NCBI RefSeq assembly: GCF_000003195.3
Contig: NC_012876.2
Coordinates: forward strand, 64,226,407-64,290,406
DNA from: Sorghum bicolor
Taxonomy: Eukaryota; Streptophyta; Magnoliopsida; Poales; Poaceae
Length of the DNA stretch: 64,000 bases
Direction: 5' to 3'
Numbering within the stretch: position 1 is the first letter of the stretch; the number at the start of each line of letters is the position of its first letter. The notes under the pieces were generated by a model, which saw only the letters and a list, made by a program, of their open reading frames with translations, had not been told where the DNA came from and did not search any database. Positions 57,135 to 64,000 of this stretch are shown in pieces. Position numbers and translations under genes: made by a program.

Positions 57135-60100
57135 TTAGCGAGGCATACTAGATGTCGCCACAAATTCTTGCTCCAAACTATAGCACCCGGAGGCCATCGG
57201 TAGTGGTAACTGTGTAGCATTGACAAGATCAATATGTTCATGCAGGTTCTGAGCTCCTGGGCACATGAAAGATTCCATCTCTCCATCTTTTTCAACTAAA
57301 ATATATGCCTTCCTTAGCCTATTTGTTCTTAGTAGTTGTAGTCTCATATCTACTTCTTTCATACTTGGTCTATGTCCTCCTTTAGACCTCAAGCATGATT
57401 CTATAAGTGTGGCAATATCATGAATCTCTTCTTGGTTGGCCTCTTCCACAACTTGTGGATCCATTATTTCCATGAGAGCCCCTTCTTGAAGTCCTTCAAT
57501 GAAGTAATGAGATAGGCTTTGCTTTGCACCTATGTCATTTATAAAAATTGGTTTCTTCCTTGTCAAAAGTTCAACAAGTATCACCCCAAAACTATACACA
57601 TCACTCTTCTCAGTTAGTTGACCAGTATGATAATACTCTGGATCCAAATAACCAAATGTTCCTTGGACAATTGTCACCACATGTGTTTCGTCAAGTGAAA
57701 GAGATCTTGAAGCACCAAAATCTGAGACCTTTGTGGTGAAGTTGTTATCTAAGAGTATATTGGAAGACTTTACATCTCTATGGAAAATTGGTATTGCAGC
57801 AGCTGAGTGTAGATAAGCAAGTGCCCCTGCTGCTTCCATTGCAATCCTAATGCGATCGTCCCATGATAGCAAGCATTTTTCTGCAATGTTTGCATGAAGA
57901 AGACCATACAGTGTGCCATTTGATATGAACTCATAGACTAACAAGGGCACCTCATCTTCTAGGCAACAACCATAAAGTTTTACTACATTTCGATGAATGA
58001 TCTGAGACAAAATAGCAACCTCATTGATAAATTGGTCAATTTCTGTTTGCTCTACAATTTTAGATTTTTTTATGGCCACAATGCGTTGGTCCGATAGAAT
58101 CCCTTTATAAACTGTGCCATGCCCTCCATGACCTAGAACACGAGTAGTGTCAAAGTTGTTGGTTGCCTCTTCTAGTTCCTCTAAAGTGAATATCTTTGTT
58201 TTATTTGCAACACTTTCGTTTGAGATTAGTTGCTCCAAGAGTAGACCTTGGTTTTTCTTGAAGTATGCTCTTCGTATTCTCCTTTGGATATCTTTCTTCC
58301 ACTTACCGATGAGTACAAAGGCACCTAGTGTAAAACTTATGAAGCCAAGGCCACAAGCAAGCCCAATTGCAATTCCTACATTCATTAAATGCGAACATGA
58401 GTACTTGGAAAATTTAATTTTGATGGACAAATACATGACTCACCAAGAATTAAATTACGCTGCTTAGCTGACATGACACATTTTTGTTTCTTTGTATCAT
58501 ATTGTTTTCCATGAGAGCAACTTGTACAATTGAAACCTCCTTCAAAATTGTGGCATATCCCATTGCATTTATTTGGAATAGAGCACTCGTCAATATCTGT
58601 ATCAGTAAGTTGGTTGTATGTTGGTAGAAAGTCAAATCATGCACACATGTAATGATATTTCATAGAAAAAGTAAAGTGATGTGTGATCATGTAGAACCAC
58701 TAGTGGTGCAAATAGTAGCATGACCTTTCAAAGAGATAGAGTAGTATAAAATTGTAATTTACACAGATAAGATGAATGATATTGTGTTTTTGTTGCATTA
58801 TGAAGTTAAGATAATCTTAAAACTATTAGAGAATCTTTTTCCTTTTAATTAGATAGACTTAATTTCATCACTGTTGAGACATATAGTTAGTCTATATCTT
58901 ATACCCACATCTTGAAATATAATTTAAACTAACCTCTAAATTTGCATATAAACTACACACCTCCACATTATGTAAGATATCATAAATTAACCTCTTAACT
59001 TTTTGTCTTGATTACCCATGTATGTTATTATTACAAATAAACTAAATGAACCCTCAATGTGCTTTAAATTACCCATTTAGTATATAAGAAAATACTACTC
59101 AAAGCAAACATAACATTATGTGCTACAATACAAACCAAATATGTATCCATGCGTAAGCTATATATAATTACACATTTCTTAGTTTAGCAGTTATGAAAAT
59201 TGTTTCCTTAACAAGTCACATACAAATGACACAATGGATTTTAAATTGTATTAATAGTCAAAGAAAATAAATTAGCTAAGTTGCTACTTTAGATAAGTTT
59301 CGATAGTGTTTCATACTACCAACGAGTAATGTTGGTGTCACGGGTAGGGAATTAGAGGGCTAACACGTGAAACAATGAGAATTTATATTGCAGTTGGGTG
59401 CCCTATGCCTAGTGAATGGAAAGTATTTGTATTGCTTATGCACCAAGCCCTTACGCTTGATATCAAGTTAGGTGGGATGAATCATGAGAATTTATATTCC
59501 TACATTTTGAGCCACCATGCCTTATACAACAACGGGGTGGGGGTACATACCAACGACATGCTGGTGGTCAACAACACTATCGTCCTACTATTTACAATTG
59601 TGTCTGATTGACTATTGTTGTTGTAATTATGCGCCATCTTTTGTACTTCTATAGAATTTTCTACCAAAGTCTGGTACAAATATCTAGTGGGTACTATGTT
59701 AGCCGTGCTGCTTAGGTGGAATACCTAGGATCCACTACTCTAGGGAAGCAAATTTTTGAGACAGCTGTCAAGAGCACTTAGTGAAGGCTAATGCATGCGT
59801 TTGAAAATTGTGGACTCATCACAGATGGGCATACCATGGATTACAAAATCAGAGATGGTTTGTTATTTCACCTATCCAAATATTTGTTTTGTGATGGGTT
59901 CTAATAGCCATCTCTGAAGTACTCGTCATCTTTGTTGAACTCTACAGTAGTGATCCATGTACTCATCAATAGCACTTGGGTTCTTCATACTTGAGCTTCT
60001 TTCTCACTTCTTCTAGCTTGACTTGTTTGGGTGCTTTGATGCTCGAGTGCTTCGTGTTCCTTTAGTGCACAAATGTTCTGGGTCATCAAGCCTCAGTGCC

Positions 60101-63100
60101 CAACCTCAAGGCCTTGTTTAACTAAACAAACATCTTCTCGCCCTGTTTAACTAAACACATTGGAGGTAGCCCTCGAGCCTCTTCTCAGTTTGAAGAATTG
60201 AGTGGAGGGTTAATACATCCGAAGGGTATATGAACACTCTATGATAATGATTTGTTGTGTATCTCGATGTAAGCATATTTTGGGCAATAGTTCCACCTAC
60301 CCCAATGACCACTTATATAAATAGGGCTCCTATTTTGGTGAATCCTCATCCATTCATCTTTAGCCATATCCATTCAATCGAATAAGAGATAGCATGGCCA
60401 AATCTGCTCGCTAGAGTGGTGGTGACAAGGACAACCCCCTCATCTTAGGGCCCCAAACCCTACCACCACATGTTGAGTCAATTTCCATGTACTCCCTCCA
60501 TATAGGATTTAGAAGTCCTTTTGGACAAGGTTTGGGTCAAACATTAGGAATATAAATCATCAGTAACTTTTAAATTATTGACTTTGCAAATATGAAAATT
60601 ATATGAATAGATTTGTCTTGAAAAATACTTTCATAAAAGTATACATATATTATTTTTTTCCTAAATATTTTTATAAAAATAAGATGTCAAAGTTGTGTTT
60701 GGAGACCGTGTCGCTGTCCTAAAGGACTTCTAAATCCTATACGGAGGGAGTACATCTTCTATGCCTTGTCTACTAATTTGGTGAGGTACCCCATGTCGGT
60801 TTCACCCTTGACCAATAGGTCTAGCCTACCCCTTTCATGAGGAGCCATTGATGACTCTGGTGAGGGTTACCCAAGGCCAATATAATCGTTAGGTACAATT
60901 AATGTAGACCATGTTGGTTATGTGGATTAGGCCATCCTCAATCGGAGTTTCATGTCACAGTTACCAACACATCAATATTTTGGAAACAGTGCATATGAGT
61001 TTCATGGGGATGAAACTATCTCTACTCCCATGAAACTCTTATCATCTCTCTCTTCATTAATATAGCGCCACATCAGCTTATTTAATGTGCATGAAACTCT
61101 AATGAAACCCCATTGAGACTGGCCTTAGTACCACAACAGTGTCTATCATGACCTAAAATGCACCTAGTTGCTATACTATGTATGTATGGCTAGCACTATA
61201 TCTGCCCTTACAAAGTATTCAAATTTTTGATGCACTTCTCATCCTATGAAGTGGCTATTCACAATGCCTAGGATAACGTGTCTCACTTGGGCTCCTAATC
61301 GGCCAATGCACCGAGTTGGTGCGACGCTCCCAGGTTCGGTCGGCCCTTGCCTAGGAGTGTCGGCCACATGGCCATGGTGAGGATATCCGTGAGTCAGGAC
61401 CCATATACTCATCAGATTTATACATCTTGATGGAACTACCATAACATATCTACATTATGAGTTTAACTGTAAGCACTTTATTTTATTAGAAATGTACTAC
61501 TAAAGACATAATTATTTGATAGAGGAAATTTGACATCTTGAGCACTGAAGTGTAGGCTAATCAACTGGGTTACTGCTAAGAGTTTAGTTTAGGACCTTCA
61601 GTCCATAATTAACAAAATACAAAAAGAGCTACTGAATAGAAAGCCACAATAAGCACTGTATATAGTTTCAACTTATCAAATGGATAAAAAGTTTCACAAC
61701 AACTAACCGAAGATTGGTGTGCACTAAGTCACGCCACATGGGCTACAACTACAACAAGCATAAATCAAGTTAACACGGTAACTAAACACAACCTATGAAT
61801 ATTGACGGACACTACATAGTGGTTGATAAGTAAAGTGTATCACAAATTCACAATCAGTAGACTGCAGATTGTGTACACATATTGTGTTACAAAAAAATAG
61901 AGACAGAGAGTACATGTATAATTTATTGTGATTGGCTGTTGGTCCAAAATTTATATCTAGGACTTGGAATAAATGTACTAATGTGTGTCTCTTAAAATTT
62001 GAGCATATGTAGTAGCACATATTGATAGAATAGTATTAGATAAATAAGAAACTTAGTGAAAATACATTTAAGAGAGAAATATGACCTGTACAGTTATTTT
62101 GAAGGTACGGATTTCCTTGGAAGCCATCAGAACACTTGCAGCGGTATCCATCAAGTGCTTTCTCTCGCGTGACATTTTCACAGAAGCTGTTGTCACTGAT
62201 GCAGGCATATGTAGCATTATTTTGCCTAGCTTCATGGCAAGTTAAGTTTGCTACAACCCATTTTATTATTATATCCTCCTGAGAGAAATCAAAATTACCA
62301 TCCACAACCTCCTCCTCGTAACCGTTCAGGTGACCATCATAGTTAGTGATGACTACCCTCTCCATATTGTTAAAGCTTGTGTCATTGAGCATGTTTGTAA
62401 CCGTCAGAAGTCCATCATCAAGTGATAAATTGGTCACACGATACTGTGCGTACCCTCGATCAAGAAGAGTAGTGCCATTACTTGTACAGTTGAGTCGTAG
62501 GTTATCATTTGCAAAACAACCTTTTTCAATCCCAAAAGGGAATGGAATTTTCATTTTTCCACACGATCTTGTACAGCTCGCTTTGGTCGCGTTTGGATTG
62601 TAATCTGCTTCATGGCACAAAGTGAGGAATTAGCTAGGACTAATGTAAGGAAGCTACTCCTTTTGTTTTTTATACGTGGTATTAATTTTGTCTAAATAAT
62701 TTTTTTTTTCCTTTGAGCACCAGTTTTTTAGAAAAAATCTATAGGTTAATAGCATAAAATTTATGTGCTTTAGATTCACTATAAAAATATTTTTATAATA
62801 TACAGTTCATATGTTCTGAAATTACATAGATTTAATTACAAAATTAATGGTCAAAGTTAAAAATATTTGACTTAAGACAAACCGTATATGATATGGAAAA
62901 AAAAAGATAGAAGAAGAAACTACTGGTCAGTTTAGTTCAACGTTAATAAAGGCATTTGATACTGCAAGTGTAGGGATCAAAACATTATTTTTCATCTTGT
63001 TGAATAAATAACACATCAATCCACATGCATGTATGACAAAATTTATGATTCGTGGGTGCTTTCAGATTGGTAATAGTATGAACCGACAATGCAATATTCA

Positions 63101-64000
63101 AATCTAGAAAATGGCTCAAAGCACTTTAAAAACTACGTCATGCGAAAAAGAAGCAGAGAGGCGTGACCTAACCTTGGATGCAGCCACCTGCAACATAGGG
63201 GTTGCCGACCATTTGACCAGGGCAGTAGCAATTGTAACCTCCTCGAGATGTTGGAAGATCGTAGCAGATGCTTTCACTATTACAAGCATAGGTATCTTTA
63301 TTCGCGTGGGATTGGGCACTTGCACAGCTTGGTTGGTCCGTGATTGCAAGATCAAGTTCCATACCGAGAACATTGCTTGTATTCACCCAACTTGCATAAA
63401 GATCATCTATAACAAATTTATATTGCCTCGAAAGGATGACCTTGATACTAGGGAGCACTTCATCTAATTCTGCAAACGTACTATTACGGCGGCCAAGTTT
63501 TAAAGTAAACGCTTGGCCGCCCCTTGACCATATGGCGCAACAGCCAAACCCTGTACAGAAACTGCCACCCAGGTTTGCCCTCTCCATGATCTCTCTGTTA
63601 TCTGTGCAAATACTCATGCAAGAACCAATAGGATCTGTCATATTATCACCGAACATGTAGACGTCCAAACCACAGCCAACAATGTACAAACTATTATATT
63701 CATCAATAATGGCACCAGTAGGGGCCTCCAAGGACTGAGTGTAGGTGTCCACATCTAAGCCCATGGTGATGTTGTACCCAACAGCAGAAGCATAAACATA
63801 ATTGTTGCCGACATAAGTCACCTGAGTCGAGTTGTTTCCCAGGAAGAGCAGCCTGGGGGAACCAGTTGTGTTGTCGCAGGTGAGCTCAAAGCCTCGCCGG
63901 AAGCAGTCCGGCCCTATCCCAAACGGGTACGAGATTTCGACATCCCCGCAGTGGGAGGGGCAGTGCGCCAGGGCGGTGTTGGTAGGGACACCAAGAAGCC
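57135..64000 (-). CDS. Wall-associated receptor-like kinase, 5' end beyond the window
   Basis: Minus exons: >64000-63173, 62604-62086, 58596-58444 and 58375-57135, each joining at phase 1. Exon 1 (partial) has a GUB_WAK wall-binding module ([17 protein letters not shown]) and ends [13 protein letters not shown]. Exon 2 has a second such module ([17 protein letters not shown]) plus the EGF-like [15 protein letters not shown]. Exon 3 is an EGF module ([18 protein letters not shown]). Exon 4 has the membrane helix ([20 protein letters not shown]) and a kinase with [32 protein letters not shown] and [11 protein letters not shown]; all catalytic residues are present and the HRD Arg is kept. It ends [17 protein letters not shown], typical of the rice WAK group. 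The protein spans the plasma membrane, binds cell wall pectin or fragments and signals in defence or growth. The third intron is 3.5 kb. The signal peptide is outside. Confidence 0.9.
58597..62085 (-). other. Large intron of the kinase gene
   Basis: Donor CAG|GTCATA at 62086/62085; acceptor TACTGATACAG at 58597. It is AT-rich and holds a Stowaway element. Small ORFs inside show no domain. Confidence 0.7.
60492..60750. mobile_element. Stowaway-type MITE (Tc1/mariner)
   Basis: Terminal repeats CTCCCTCCATATAGGATTT and, inverted, CTCCCTCCGTATAGGATTT, extending into AGAAGTCCTTT; TA on both sides (60490-60491, 60751-60752). Located in the kinase intron. Confidence 0.9.
62605..63172 (-). other. Intron between the two wall-binding modules
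   Basis: Donor CCAAG|GTTAGG at 63173/63172; acceptor CATGAAGCAG at 62605. AT-rich, nothing else seen. Confidence 0.7.

Noticed and set aside
1..64000. CRISPR arrays, bacterial-type operons, tRNA or rRNA genes
   Set aside because: None seen; the repeat structures present are eukaryotic transposons and microsatellites.

Overview
The window is nuclear DNA of a grass, most likely Sorghum or a close panicoid relative. Support comes from GC-rich monocot first exons, introns with GT-AG or GC-AG borders, grass-type MITEs (GGCCTTGTTTAG termini, Tourist, Stowaway), a Tekay-type chromovirus with 4 kb LTRs, and a rice-type wall-associated kinase. The species call is an inference from sequence style; no search was run.

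Host genes sit in islands. At 1402-2704 (+) is a five-exon NTF2/SnoaL-like protein with a C-terminal membrane anchor. Convergent to it, at 3638-7101 (-), is a five-exon SWIB/MDM2 protein (UAF30 type). At 29274-30687 (+) is peroxisomal serine-glyoxylate aminotransferase (AGT1, photorespiration), with an 804 bp 5'-UTR intron and light-type promoter boxes. Convergent to it, at 31305-31727 (-), is an intronless two-EF-hand protein. From 57135 past the right edge (-) lies a wall-associated receptor kinase with two extracellular wall-binding modules, an EGF module and an apparently active kinase.

The rest is mostly mobile DNA. 11725-25571 is a structurally complete, very young Ty3/gypsy Tekay-type element: 4025 bp LTRs, 5 bp TSD AATGT, tRNA-iMet PBS, PPT, and an uninterrupted 1494-residue Gag-Pol ending in a chromodomain. 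Upstream of gag it carries an extra 155-residue ORF whose N-terminus imitates the histone H3 tail. K9 and its ARKS context are kept, while K4, K14, K18 and K23 are all replaced. A chromodomain and a K9-type tail mimic in one element is the most interesting system in the window.

47469-56003 is an older Ty1/copia element in minus orientation (283 bp LTRs, TSD GTTGC). Its pol frame carries four in-frame TAG stops and a nested 1928 bp DNA element at 48855-50782. It also carries about 19 copies of CTTCAGG, most of them the loop of a short hairpin whose stem sequence differs from site to site. Other elements are a MULE-type foldback with a perfect 9 bp TSD (34128-34820), a larger long-TIR element (35315-37480), many Harbinger-type MITEs with 3 bp TSDs, a LINE-type zf-RVT/RNase H relic (25995-27170, -) and an enolase gene fragment (46285-46561).

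Stretches with no recognisable gene are listed as such. Exon borders were read by eye from splice consensus and phase, without transcript data.
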